From: Sediminibacterium soli
Lineage (GTDB): Bacteria; Bacteroidota; Bacteroidia; Chitinophagales; Chitinophagaceae
Length of the DNA: 64,000 bases
Assembly (NCBI RefSeq): GCF_009939225.1
Contig: NZ_JAACJR010000004.1
Location: 1 to 64,000, forward strand
Reading direction: 5' to 3'
Positions 19,025-26,987 of the stretch are shown here, piece by piece; the stretch's first letter is position 1, and every line of letters begins with the position of its first letter. Below the pieces are notes generated by a model. The model was not told the origin of the DNA. It searched no databases and was given only the letters and a program-made list of their open reading frames with translations. A program made the translations under genes and the position numbers.

Positions 19025-19999
19025 TTACACAAGAATGCTGGTGTTATTGATCTTGTCGAGTATCTGGTGTGCCACTTCCATCGCAAGAAATCCGTCTATC
19101 TCGCTTACCACGGTGGGCTTGTTGCTAACGATGGAATCGACGAATGCTTCCAGCTCCAGCTTGATGGCGTTCAGCGGCTGCACGGCGGGGTTGGCGATGG
19201 CGATGGTCTTCTTGCCATTGGGTGTTTCTATATCAAAGGAAAACACATTCCTGTCGTCGGCGCCTTTGAGTTTGATGATCTCCGTTTTTTTCTCCAGGAA
19301 ATCGATGCCTATATACGCATCTTTCTGAAACAGGCGGATCTTACGCATTTTCTTCATGCTGATACGGCTGCTGGTAAGATTGGCCACACAGCCGTTGTTG
19401 AACTCGATGCGCACATTGGCAATATCGGGTGTATCGGTCATCACCGCCACGCCGCTGGCGGAAATATGTTTCACATCGCTTTTTACCAGGCTCAGGATGA
19501 TATCGATATCGTGTATCATCAGATCCAGTATCACGCTCACTTCGGTGCCCCTCGGGTTAAACTGTGCCAGTCTGTGCACTTCTATGAACATCGGGTTCAG
19601 GCTCATATCGCGTATGGCCAGATAGGCGGGATTGAAACGCTCCACATGGCCCACCTGCATCTTTACATTGGCCTCCCGCACCATATTCACCAGGTCGCGG
19701 CCTTCCTGAATGGTATGGGCCAGCGGCTTTTCCACGAATACATGTTTGCCTTTTCTGACGGCCTGCATACAGAGGTCAAAATGATAGGTGGTGGGAGCGA
19801 TCACATCCACGATATCGCAGGCATCCATCAGTTTTTTTTCGTCGCTGAAACGTTTCAGACCGTATTGCTCGGTTACCATCCTGGCGGTTTCGTTGTCCGG
19901 GTCGTAGAACCCCACGAGCTTCACACCCTCAATCTCCTTCCAGTTATTGAGATGGAATTTTCCCAGATGGCCAACACCAAAGACGCCTACTTTCAGCAT
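19025..19999 (-). CDS. Gfo/Idh/MocA-family oxidoreductase
   Basis: The 324-residue product begins with a Rossmann nucleotide loop (VGVFGVGHLG, residues 4-13) and has the family's EKPLA motif (residues 90-94), whose Lys is catalytic. The C-terminal half includes VGHVERFNPAY and HDIDIILSL. Family members oxidise or reduce sugar rings with NAD(P). Its place upstream of a sugar-phosphate transferase gene suggests a nucleotide-sugar substrate, for instance in lipid A or exopolysaccharide precursor synthesis, but the specificity cannot be read. It is the promoter-proximal gene of the minus-strand operon 19999-16729. Confidence 0.85.
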   Translation of the reverse strand: MLKVGVFGVGHLGKFHLNNWKEIEGVKLVGFYDPDNETARMVTEQYGLKRFSDEKKLMDACDIVDVIAPTTYHFDLCMQAVRKGKHVFVEKPLAHTIQEGRDLVNMVREANVKMQVGHVERFNPAYLAIRDMSLNPMFIEVHRLAQFNPRGTEVSVILDLMIHDIDIILSLVKSDVKHISASGVAVMTDTPDIANVRIEFNNGCVANLTSSRISMKKMRKIRLFQKDAYIGIDFLEKKTEIIKLKGADDRNVFSFDIETPNGKKTIAIANPAVQPLNAIKLELEAFVDSIVSNKPTVVSEIDGFLAMEVAHQILDKINNTSILV

Positions 20000-20286
20000 A
20001 TAAAGACTTTACGAACGGTAAATATAGAATTATTCAATCAGGCTGCATCTTTTCTTGGCGGTCTGTGGATATCCGCTGATCCCCCGCAAAACAAACGCCT
20101 GTACCCGAACCGGCGGGCGATTATTTACCGGCGATAAAAAAAATAGATTTTTTAAGGCGTGAATATCAATATGGTTTTACTTTGGCACGCAATTACTATG
20201 GCGATCAGAAAGAATAAATTAGTATTTTCATAGCAATTAGCAAAACCTGAACCTGTATATAGCCACCAAGCCTTAAATCAACCCTG

Positions 20287-20712
20287 ATGATCCGTAAAGT
20301 ACTTTGCGTTGACGACGATAGTATATCACTTACTATTTCTCAGTTGCTGCTGAAAAGGACAGGTTTTGCGGAAGATGTGGTTACAGCAATCGATGGAAGC
20401 GATGCACTGTCCTATTTCGAAAATCTTTTTGCCACCAGTGCCGACCCTGTGGCCAATGCGCCCGAACTGATCCTGCTTGATATCAATATGCCGGTCATGA
20501 ACGGGTGGGAGTTCCTGGAAGTGTATGTTCCGCAGTATGCAGACAAACTGACCAGCACCAGGATCGTGATCCTGTCCTCTACTATCGACCCCGAAGATTT
20601 TGCACTGGCCAAGCAGTATCCTGTTGTAGTGGAATTCATCAGCAAACCCCTCAGTATCGAAAACCTCGAGGAACTGAAAATGAACGATGCGATAAAGCAG
20701 TTCTTTCAGTAA
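20287..20712 (+). CDS. Single-domain response regulator (CheY-like)
   Basis: The 141-residue protein is a receiver domain only. The acidic pocket is at residues 9-11 (DDD), the phospho-acceptor is Asp65 in LILLDINMPV, the switch Ser/Thr lies in IVILSST, and the conserved Lys is in EFISKP. There is no output domain, so it must act by protein contact or as a phosphate relay. No kinase gene adjoins it. A TTACTTTG word at 20175-20182 may be its -7 element, about 105 bases upstream. Confidence 0.92.
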   Translation: MIRKVLCVDDDSISLTISQLLLKRTGFAEDVVTAIDGSDALSYFENLFATSADPVANAPELILLDINMPVMNGWEFLEVYVPQYADKLTSTRIVILSSTIDPEDFALAKQYPVVVEFISKPLSIENLEELKMNDAIKQFFQ

Positions 20713-20716
20713 GGAT

Positions 20717-20813
20717 GTTGGAATGGATATACTGTTTAATTGTTAAATGGCTGCCATGCTTTTAATCGACAGCCGATAAGCAATTCAGCCATATAGCCAT
20801 GCAACCATTCAAC
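20717..20813. repeat. Intergenic palindromic repeat, copy 1
   Basis: The arms are imperfectly complementary: GTTGGAATGG... and AAATGGCTGCC on the left, CGACAGCC... and ACCATTCAAC on the right. It shares the words ATGGCTG/CAGCCAT and TGTTTAAT with elements at 23404, 24548, 32580 and 51147. It lies directly after the response regulator gene. Confidence 0.6.
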
Positions 20814-20833
20814 TTTCCTTCTATCACCCCCCC

Positions 20834-20966
20834 AAAAAAAGAAAAAGCTTTGTAGGAATTGGATGCCTACAAAGCTCTGTAGCTAACGCTACCGGTTTTC
20901 ATGGATTGGGGCCGGATAAGGCCAATGGTTTTTCGTGGATTGGATAGAGCACATCTGCATGTGCCG
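20834..20966 (-). ncRNA. Candidate structured small RNA with its own terminator
   Basis: Read on the minus strand, a TTACTTTG -7 word (20970-20977) is followed by a perfect hairpin GCACAT-GCAG-ATGTGC (20948-20963). Then come two 16-17-base direct repeats, CCAATCCACGAAAAACC and CCAATCCATGAAAACC, separated by a GGCC-TTATCC-GGCC hairpin, and a small GTAGC-GTTA-GCTAC hairpin. Last is an 11-bp terminator stem AGCTTTGTAGG/CCTACAAAGCT (20846-20876) running into TTTTTCTTTTTTT. No reading frame is evident. A CCAAT-type word recurs in the repeats and in the terminator loop. I do not recognise the family, and the -33 element is weak. Confidence 0.45.
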
Positions 20967-21144
20967 GAACAAAGTAACGACCATCCCGCCGAACAGCCTA
21001 TGGAACAACTTGTTAATTATCGGTAGGTTTTAGCGGCAGGGCTGTAGAAAAAGCACTACTTTCCTGGGATATCAGGTGTTTTTCAGCAGATTTCAGCCGG
21101 GTGTGGAACGGTTTTTTTGCATAAGACCGCAGGAACCGTGTGAA

Positions 21145-21351
21145 ATGGAAAAAAAATACCAACTCAAAAAACAGGATCTTCTCGATAAATTGGCAGAACT
21201 GGCGGCCACGCTCTCTGCCGGGCGCCGAATCGACCCCAATTCCATGCAGGTAAAAATGCAGCTGGAAGCGATACAGGTGGAGCTGGAGTCATTGCAGAGA
21301 AAGCCTTTCTCGCAGCAGGATTTTGCGGACAGGCAACAGAATGGGGCATAG
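21145..21351 (+). CDS. Small hypothetical protein
   Basis: The ATG at 21145 gives 68 residues, charged and helix-forming (MEKKYQLKKQDLLDKLAELA...), with a heptad-like Leu/Ile spacing that suggests a short coiled coil. It has no signal peptide and no family that I recognise. Codon use is compatible with a gene, but no promoter is clear, so it remains uncertain. Confidence 0.35.
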   Translation: MEKKYQLKKQDLLDKLAELAATLSAGRRIDPNSMQVKMQLEAIQVELESLQRKPFSQQDFADRQQNGA

Positions 21352-21410
21352 TTTCCACAAACTGTTTTTAGCTGCCGGTTATCGGAGAAAACCTGTTCCC
21401 TAAGATTTTG

Positions 21411-22334
21411 TTAAGAGCGCATCACCGAAGCAAGCGCGGCTTTTACCTGTGTAAGAAATGCCGGAATGATGATAAAAGGATCTCCCGGATTCAGCGTTTC
21501 AATCGGCAGGTAGCCGCGGTAAGTTGATTCTTTAACGATGGTGAACAGTTTCTGCAGATCCATCTGTTCTGTTTTTCCCAGGTATTTCAGTTGCTCTTTC
21601 ACCTGCCAGTTTACGGCATACGCAGTTGTTTTGCGGATTTCCGAATAAGGCTCATGGGTAACAAAGCTCCCGGTATCGAGCACCAGGCCAAACCACTCGC
21701 TGTTTACCCGGTTGAGCAGGCTGATGGCTTCATCGGCGGTTTTGACAAAGTCGTTATGGTTTTGCATCGCCACGATTACGCCGTGCTGCCGGCCATACGC
21801 TGCGCAGGGTTTGATGGCATCCACGATCCATTGCTCCACGACAGTGCGGGTATATCCTTCGGGAAGGGTTTTGCCCGTGAATATCCGGATCACGGGCGCG
21901 CCGAGTTTGGCGGCCACTTCGATCCATTTTTTTACAAAAACGATCTCCGCTTCCCGTTTTGCCGGATCGGGGTCTGCAAATTCGTTGCGGATGCCGGTGC
22001 CGCTGATGGCAATGCCCTGCCGGTGGGCCAGTTTTTTCAACCGATAAATGTATTCATCACCGGGCGGCTCGGGATAACCGGGAAAATAATACCCCGTAAG
22101 ATCGATTGCATCAAATCCTTCGCGTGCGCAGAATGCGATCAGTTTTTCCAGGTCGGTTTTCCCCGAGCGCAGCAGCTCGTTAAAGGAATAGGCGTTGAGG
22201 CTGATCTTAAAGCGGTTTGCATCGTTGGGCAGGGTGCTGCCGGCCGCATCGCGGGCAAATACGAGGTTGCCGAACGCGGCGGCGGCAGAAGCCGTAGCCG
22301 CCGAGCGGATGAAATGTCTTCTTTGCAATGGCAT
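21411..22334 (-). CDS. Exported sugar phosphate isomerase/epimerase-like TIM-barrel protein
   Basis: The 307-residue product starts with a Tat-type signal (LQRRHFIRSAATASAAAAFG). The rest is an AP-endonuclease-2-type TIM barrel: FKISLNAYSFNELL, GFDAIDLTGYYFPGYPE, APVIRIFTGK, VIVAMQNHNDFV, FGLVLDTGSF and YRGYLPIETL, with the acidic and His residues expected to bind a metal. Relatives isomerise or epimerise sugars and related compounds, and periplasmic members often accompany Gfo/Idh/MocA oxidoreductases. Such a gene lies 29 bases upstream in the same orientation, so they probably act on the same sugar. Confidence 0.8.
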   Translation of the reverse strand: MPLQRRHFIRSAATASAAAAFGNLVFARDAAGSTLPNDANRFKISLNAYSFNELLRSGKTDLEKLIAFCAREGFDAIDLTGYYFPGYPEPPGDEYIYRLKKLAHRQGIAISGTGIRNEFADPDPAKREAEIVFVKKWIEVAAKLGAPVIRIFTGKTLPEGYTRTVVEQWIVDAIKPCAAYGRQHGVIVAMQNHNDFVKTADEAISLLNRVNSEWFGLVLDTGSFVTHEPYSEIRKTTAYAVNWQVKEQLKYLGKTEQMDLQKLFTIVKESTYRGYLPIETLNPGDPFIIIPAFLTQVKAALASVMRS

Positions 22335-22363
22335 ATTGCTGGTTTTGATGAATGTGCCGTCGA

Positions 22364-23347
22364 TTACCCGTAAGCAAACCGCTCCATCACGCGCATCGAT
22401 CCGATCGCATCCTGCGCAGCGCAGGGGTTGCCGCCTTCTCCCAGGAAATAACGCACCACTTTGGTGATCATTGGCTGCTGTATATGTGCGGGCGGCAGAA
22501 AGGAGAGTGTTTCTTCTTTTCCGTCGGCAAGCACATACACTTCGGTATGGAAAACAGAAAAACGGATCCTTCCTTTTGAACCGTTGATCTCAAAAATATC
22601 TTCCTGCAGCAGCGGGTCAACGGTATAACACCACTGCCCTGTAAAAAGTATGTTGCCCGGTAAATGCATCATGCCGGATACCACATCCTCCGCTTTGTAC
22701 AGACCGGCCTGGTTGGCGCTCAGTCCCAAAACTTTCAGCGGTTCGCCAAAAAAATACTGTACCAGGTCAAGCTGGTGCGGCGCCAGGTCGTAGAACAGTC
22801 CTGCCCCCGCCACCGCGGGATCAACGCGCCAGTTGTTGGCGGTCTGTGTGATTACCGAAGATTTATCCGGCTGTAATAAACTGATGCGAACGGTTCTTAC
22901 CTCGCCGATCTTTTTCTCTGCGATCATTTGTCTGATGTGCAAAAACATCGGTAAGGCCCTCCGGTAATGGGCTATACAAAGTTTGGTGCCTGTTTTTTCT
23001 GCCGCTTCCCGCATGCGCATACAGGATGCCAGGTCCACAGACATGGGCTTCTCCACATATACCGGTTTGCCGGCTTGCATGGCGGCAACCGCGTAGGCTT
23101 CGTGCCGATGGGGTGGGGTAGCCACATAGATCGCGTTGATATCGGGGTCGTTGATCAGTGCATCTGCATCGCTGTACCATTTGGGCACACCGTGTCGCTG
23201 TGCATAGTCGGCGGCTTTTTCCGCATCGCGCCGCATAACGGCCACCAGCGCCGAATCCGGCACTTTGTTAAATGCCGGTCCGCTCTTCAGTTCTGTCACG
23301 TTCCCGCACCCGATAATACCCCAGTTGATCTGATTGGTTTGTGACAT
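22364..23347 (-). CDS. Gfo/Idh/MocA-family oxidoreductase
   Basis: The 327-residue product has a Rossmann loop IIGCGNV (residues 11-17), DINAIYVATPP and the catalytic EKPMS motif at residues 99-103. The C-terminal domain contains LFYDLAPHQLDLVQYFFG. It has no signal peptide, so it works in the cytoplasm with NAD(P). It is only distantly similar to the oxidoreductase at 19025-19999. It begins a two-gene operon with the exported isomerase-like gene and faces away from another isomerase gene at 23689, which points to a small sugar-derivative catabolic locus. Confidence 0.85.
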   Translation of the reverse strand: MSQTNQINWGIIGCGNVTELKSGPAFNKVPDSALVAVMRRDAEKAADYAQRHGVPKWYSDADALINDPDINAIYVATPPHRHEAYAVAAMQAGKPVYVEKPMSVDLASCMRMREAAEKTGTKLCIAHYRRALPMFLHIRQMIAEKKIGEVRTVRISLLQPDKSSVITQTANNWRVDPAVAGAGLFYDLAPHQLDLVQYFFGEPLKVLGLSANQAGLYKAEDVVSGMMHLPGNILFTGQWCYTVDPLLQEDIFEINGSKGRIRFSVFHTEVYVLADGKEETLSFLPPAHIQQPMITKVVRYFLGEGGNPCAAQDAIGSMRVMERFAYG

Positions 23348-23688
23348 ACAATGCTGGTTGATTGGTTGGTTTTGAAAAAGGTTAAAATATAAAGAAATGT
23401 TTTATGGTTGCATGGTTAGATGGCTATATTGTATACACGATACCAGGCAACCATCATCCCCTGTCTTTCTTTTCCGTCTCAATGTACTGCTTTTAGTTGT
23501 TTTGCCTTCTTCGCAAACCGGCCGGTTGAACAGTGGTTCCGGTGCCGGCCAACTACATCGTTTTCGTAAATTTCCTCTCTGAAGATAACCGGAAACCGGA
23601 AAAAAGAACAAAATTCACAAACCAAAATGGCGCCGGCCCGTTTTGAAAAACAAAGCCGGTGATCGCTAACTTATTTAAACAACGATTC
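23348..23688. other. Divergent intergenic region with palindromic repeat copy 2
   Basis: No gene is supported in these 341 bases between divergent operons. It holds a palindromic element at 23404-23454 (ATGGTTGCATGGT against ACCAGGCAACCAT, 12 of 13 paired) that belongs to the same family as copies 1, 3, 4 and 5. Further on are GC-rich inverted words (accggccggt, ccggaaaccgg). Promoters for both flanking genes should lie here but none is clear. Confidence 0.55.
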
Positions 23689-24534
23689 ATGTCATCAAGA
23701 AGAAATTTCATCCAGAAAACAGCGATGGGACTTGCGGGTTCCGCTGTACTTCCCCTACTGGGTAAATCGGCTGCAGCCGTTGCACCCGAAGCCAGTGCGG
23801 CGCTCCCCATTACGGTTGGCATTGCGGGTTTTACGTTTGCAAAATTTGATGTAGACCAGTCGATCGCAATGATGAAACGCATTGGCGTAACCAATCTTTC
23901 CGTAAAAGACATACACCTGCCGCTGAACAGCAGCGATGAAAAGATCAATGCCGTTATCGGCAAACTGCGTGGCGCGGGAATCAATGTGTATACGGTGGGC
24001 GTAATCTATATGCGAACGAAAGAAGCGGTAGACCAGGCCTTCCAGTATGCGCGTAAAGTAGGGGTGAACATGATCGTGGGTGTTCCCAGTTACGATGTTC
24101 TCGATTACGCAGAGGCCCAGGTAAAAGCCTATGATATCAGGCTCGCCATCCATAACCATGGACCGGAAGATAAATTGTATCCCGGCCCGAAAGATGTGTA
24201 TGACCGCATCAAAGACCGTGACCCAAGGGTTGGTCTCTGCATCGATATCGGCCATGCCATGCGTGCCGGTTCTCCTCCTGAAAAAGCGATACGCGATTTC
24301 AAAGACAGGTTGTTTGATCTGCATATCAAGGACGTCAGCCAGGCAGTAAAAGAAGGCAAAGCCATCGAGATAGGCCGTGGTGTGATCGATTTCCCCGCAG
24401 TGATCAAATCATTGCGTAAGATCAAATTCAACGGCGTCTGCAGCATCGAATTCGAAAAAGACATGACCGATCCCTTACCCGGTATCGCCGAATCCATCGG
24501 TTTCTTCAAGGGTGTTGCCAGAGGGGGAGAGTAG
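23689..24534 (+). CDS. Exported sugar phosphate isomerase/epimerase-like protein
   Basis: The ATG at 23689 gives 281 residues starting with a twin-arginine signal (SSRRNFIQKTAMGLAGSAV). An in-frame GTG ten codons earlier is less likely. The TIM-barrel segments are evident: IGVTNLSVKDIHL, MIVGVPSYDVL, IRLAIHNHGPEDKLYPGP, VGLCIDIGHAM, FDLHIKDV and FNGVCSIEFEKDM. The His, Asp and Glu residues in these strands are the expected metal ligands. The substrate is unknown. It is paralogous to the product of 21411-22334, but lies on the other strand under its own control. Confidence 0.82.
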   Translation: MSSRRNFIQKTAMGLAGSAVLPLLGKSAAAVAPEASAALPITVGIAGFTFAKFDVDQSIAMMKRIGVTNLSVKDIHLPLNSSDEKINAVIGKLRGAGINVYTVGVIYMRTKEAVDQAFQYARKVGVNMIVGVPSYDVLDYAEAQVKAYDIRLAIHNHGPEDKLYPGPKDVYDRIKDRDPRVGLCIDIGHAMRAGSPPEKAIRDFKDRLFDLHIKDVSQAVKEGKAIEIGRGVIDFPAVIKSLRKIKFNGVCSIEFEKDMTDPLPGIAESIGFFKGVARGGE

Positions 24535-24547
24535 CGATGATTGATAC

Positions 24548-24623
24548 ATGGCTGTATGGCTATATTGTTTAATGGCTGACTGGCAGGTTGCCTAACCATT
24601 AAGCAATGTAACCATACAGCCAT
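24548..24623. repeat. Intergenic palindromic repeat, copy 3 (best formed)
   Basis: The 29-base left arm at 24548-24576, starting ATGGCTGTATGGCTATATTG, is complementary to the right arm ending at 24623 at 25 of 29 positions, with an 18-base centre. It starts 14 bases after the isomerase stop. Copies 1, 2, 4 and 5 share parts of it. Confidence 0.8.
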
Positions 24624-24715
24624 TCACTTTATCCTCTTATCCCACCGTTTTTTGGGCGTTTTGCCCCATCAGCCGATTCTCTTACCCTACCCACCCGCCC
24701 TTCACCTTTTTCCCC

Positions 24716-24746
24716 TTTGCATTTCGGTCATCGCGGCTATATTTAG
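24716..24746 (+). promoter_or_regulatory. Bacteroidota-type promoter of the M28 peptidase gene
   Basis: A -33 TTTG at 24716-24719 is followed after 18 bases by TATATTTAG at 24738-24746, close to the TTTG/TAnnTTTG consensus. The ATG at 24751 lies only four bases further, so the message is either leaderless or translation starts at the ATG at 24790. Confidence 0.6.
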
Positions 24747-24750
24747 CGTT

Positions 24751-26334
24751 ATGAAACCAACTAACTTCCGCTTTGACCATATCAGGCATATGGCAAAGCT
24801 GTTACCGGTCGCGGCTGTTTTGCTGGCCGGATCGCTTACCGCACAGGATGCTGTGGTAGACAGGATCGTTAAAGAAGGTACGGGTAATTCCCAGCTGGAA
24901 AAACTGGCGCATGAACTGCTGGATAAGATCGGTCCGCGTCTTACGGGCACACCGCAGCTGAAACAGGCCAATGACTGGGCCGTGGCGAAATACACAGAAT
25001 GGGGTGTTCCTGCGCGCAACGAGCAGTGGGGCGAATGGAAGGGTTGGGAGCGCGGTGTTACGCATATCGATATGGTCTCTCCCCGTATCAAATCGCTGGA
25101 AGGCACACAACTGGCCTGGAGCCCGTCTACCAGGGGTAAAACCGTTACCGGCGAGTTGGTGATCATTCCCGACCTGGCGGATTCCATCGCTTTCCAGCAA
25201 TGGCTGCCGAATGTAAAAGGCAAATTCGTCATGGTATCGATGAACCAGCCAACCGGTCGGCCGGATTATAACTGGCAGGAATTTGCCACGAAAGAGTCGT
25301 TCGATAAACTGAAAAAAGAACGTGCCGAGCAAAGCCAGCAATGGACGCAGCGCATACGCAAAACAGGATACAGTGTGCGCATGCTGCAGGTGGTGCTTGA
25401 AAAAGCAGGCGCCATCGGTATCGTAGGCAATAACTGGTCGCAGGGTTTTGGCGTAGACAAGATCTTTAACGCCTATACCCACAAAATACCTACCGTTGAT
25501 ATTGCGCTGGAAGACTATGGTCTTTTGTACCGCCTGGTTGAATCAGGCGCCAACCCCCGGATCGCGGTGCGGGCGGATTCAAAAGACCAGGGAACCGTTC
25601 CGGTATTCAATACCCTGGCCGAAATAAAAGGCACGCAGAAACCCGATGAGTATGTGATGCTGTCTGCGCATTTCGATTCATGGGACGGCGGCACCGGCGC
25701 CACCGATAACGGCACGGGCACACTTACCATGATGGAGGCGATGCGTATTCTCAAAGCGGTATATCCTAATCCCAAACGCACCATACTGGTTGGCCACTGG
25801 GCCAGCGAAGAGCAGGGACTGAACGGCTCGCGTGCATTTGTGGAAGACCATCCCGAGATCGTGAACAAATTGCAGGCGCTGTTTAACCAGGATAACGGCA
25901 CGGGCCGCGTGGTGAATATATCAGGGCAGGGCTTTCAGCATGCGGGCGATTTTATCAAACGCTGGCTGGCGGCGGTTCCTGCGCAGCTGCGTGATTCGAT
26001 CAGGACGAGCTTCCCGGGTTCACCCGGCGGCGGCGGTTCTGATTTTGCCTCTTTTGTTGCCGTGGGTGCACCGGGGTTTTCACTCAGCTCGCTGAGCTGG
26101 TCTTATTTTAACTATACCTGGCATACCAACCGCGATACGTACGACAAGATCGTGTTCGATGACCTCCGCAACAATGCCGTGCTTACGGCCATCATGGTGT
26201 ACATGGCCTCGGAAGACCCGGCGTTCTTTCCCCGCGACAGGGCCACACTTGGCAACGACAGAACGGGCAGGCCGGCTGTATGGCCCGCACAGGTAAAAGC
26301 GATCCGAAAAGGACCGGTTGCGCCGGCAAATTAG
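24751..26334 (+). CDS. M28-family zinc aminopeptidase, exported
   Basis: From the ATG at 24751 the product has 527 residues with a hydrophobic signal (KLLPVAAVLLAGSLTAQ). An alternative ATG at 24790 starts just before that signal and suits the promoter better. A PA-like insert (residues about 130-270) precedes the peptidase domain. Co-catalytic zinc ligands are visible: His307 (SAHFDSWDGG), bridging Asp319 (GATDNGTG), catalytic Glu353 with Glu354 (ASEEQGL), a later Asp (FNQDNGTG) and a His in YTWHTNRDT. It should trim N-terminal residues from peptides in the periplasm. It has its own promoter and terminator. Confidence 0.9.
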   Translation: MKPTNFRFDHIRHMAKLLPVAAVLLAGSLTAQDAVVDRIVKEGTGNSQLEKLAHELLDKIGPRLTGTPQLKQANDWAVAKYTEWGVPARNEQWGEWKGWERGVTHIDMVSPRIKSLEGTQLAWSPSTRGKTVTGELVIIPDLADSIAFQQWLPNVKGKFVMVSMNQPTGRPDYNWQEFATKESFDKLKKERAEQSQQWTQRIRKTGYSVRMLQVVLEKAGAIGIVGNNWSQGFGVDKIFNAYTHKIPTVDIALEDYGLLYRLVESGANPRIAVRADSKDQGTVPVFNTLAEIKGTQKPDEYVMLSAHFDSWDGGTGATDNGTGTLTMMEAMRILKAVYPNPKRTILVGHWASEEQGLNGSRAFVEDHPEIVNKLQALFNQDNGTGRVVNISGQGFQHAGDFIKRWLAAVPAQLRDSIRTSFPGSPGGGGSDFASFVAVGAPGFSLSSLSWSYFNYTWHTNRDTYDKIVFDDLRNNAVLTAIMVYMASEDPAFFPRDRATLGNDRTGRPAVWPAQVKAIRKGPVAPAN

Positions 26335-26345
26335 CGGGGTATAAT

Positions 26346-26394
26346 ATGGAATAAGGAATACAGAACAAGGAATATCGAATAATGAAATAAGGAA
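26346..26394. repeat. AAGGAAT-rich short tandem repeat
   Basis: Degenerate units such as GGAATAAGGAATACAG, AACAAGGAATATCG and AATAAGGAAG follow one another. A related run occurs in reverse complement at 4160-4198. It lies between the M28 gene and its terminator and is non-coding. Confidence 0.55.
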
Positions 26395-26423
26395 GTATAC
26401 CTGTTCAACAGTCGGATTTCCGC

Positions 26424-26453
26424 ACCCGCGACCCCCAAGGTCGCGGGTTTTTT
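26424..26453 (+). terminator. Intrinsic terminator of the M28 peptidase gene
   Basis: ACCCGCGACC, loop CCCAA, GGTCGCGGGT, then six T. The 10-bp stem is perfect. Confidence 0.9.
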
Positions 26454-26500
26454 ATGGGCCGGTATTCACAAAATCTTAGCAAAAAAAACGAACCTAATAT

Positions 26501-26530
26501 TTTGTTCGTACGAAAAAATTCCTACCTTGG
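26501..26530 (+). promoter_or_regulatory. Promoter with palindromic operator of the blaI-like gene
   Basis: TTTG at 26501-26504 and TACCTTGG at 26523-26530 are 18 bases apart. Between them lies the perfect palindrome TTCGTACGAA (26505-26514), placed where a bound repressor would block polymerase, so autoregulation by the encoded BlaI-like protein is likely. The ATG at 26535 is four bases after the -7 word. Confidence 0.55.
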
Positions 26531-26534
26531 GGTC

Positions 26535-26924
26535 ATGAAACAGGAAAACAGCGCTATTGAACCCACCCGGTCGGAACTGGAGATACTCCAGGTGCTTTGG
26601 GAATACGGTCCTTCCACCGTTCGTTTTGTCAACGACAGGCTTAACGAGGAGAAAAGGGCGGTGCAGTACACATCCACCTTGAAGCTGATGCAGATCATGG
26701 TGGAGAAAGAACTGCTTACCCGCGACGAGTCGCAGATGAAGCATATCTATATACCCGCGGTGGGTGAACAGCAGACAAAGGGGGTGTTGCTGGACAGGTT
26801 TGTGGAAACCATGTACAAGGGCTCTGCCAGCAGCCTGATGATGCAGTTGCTGGGTAATAGGAAGACCTCAAAAAAAGAATTGGAAGCCATCCGGGAAATG
26901 TTGAAACATTTGAATAAAAAGTGA
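26535..26924 (+). CDS. BlaI/MecI/CopY-family transcriptional repressor
   Basis: The ATG at 26535 gives 129 residues. A winged-helix domain (residues about 8-80: PTRSELEILQVLWEYGPSTV, then VQYTSTLKLMQIMVEKELL) is followed by a C-terminal dimerisation helix (KELEAIREMLKHLNKK). In this family the DNA-bound dimer is inactivated by proteolysis after an M56 membrane protease senses a signal. Such a protease is encoded 63 bases downstream. A palindromic operator candidate overlaps its promoter. Confidence 0.93.
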   Translation: MKQENSAIEPTRSELEILQVLWEYGPSTVRFVNDRLNEEKRAVQYTSTLKLMQIMVEKELLTRDESQMKHIYIPAVGEQQTKGVLLDRFVETMYKGSASSLMMQLLGNRKTSKKELEAIREMLKHLNKK

Positions 26925-26987
26925 GTTAGCTATATAGGAGATGATGCGGTATGTGAAATAACCTAACCAGTTAATACAACCAGACCT

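Noticed and set aside
20505..20765. Second frame inside and after the response regulator gene
   Set aside because: It is an out-of-frame reading of a clear receiver domain and ends in a palindromic repeat.
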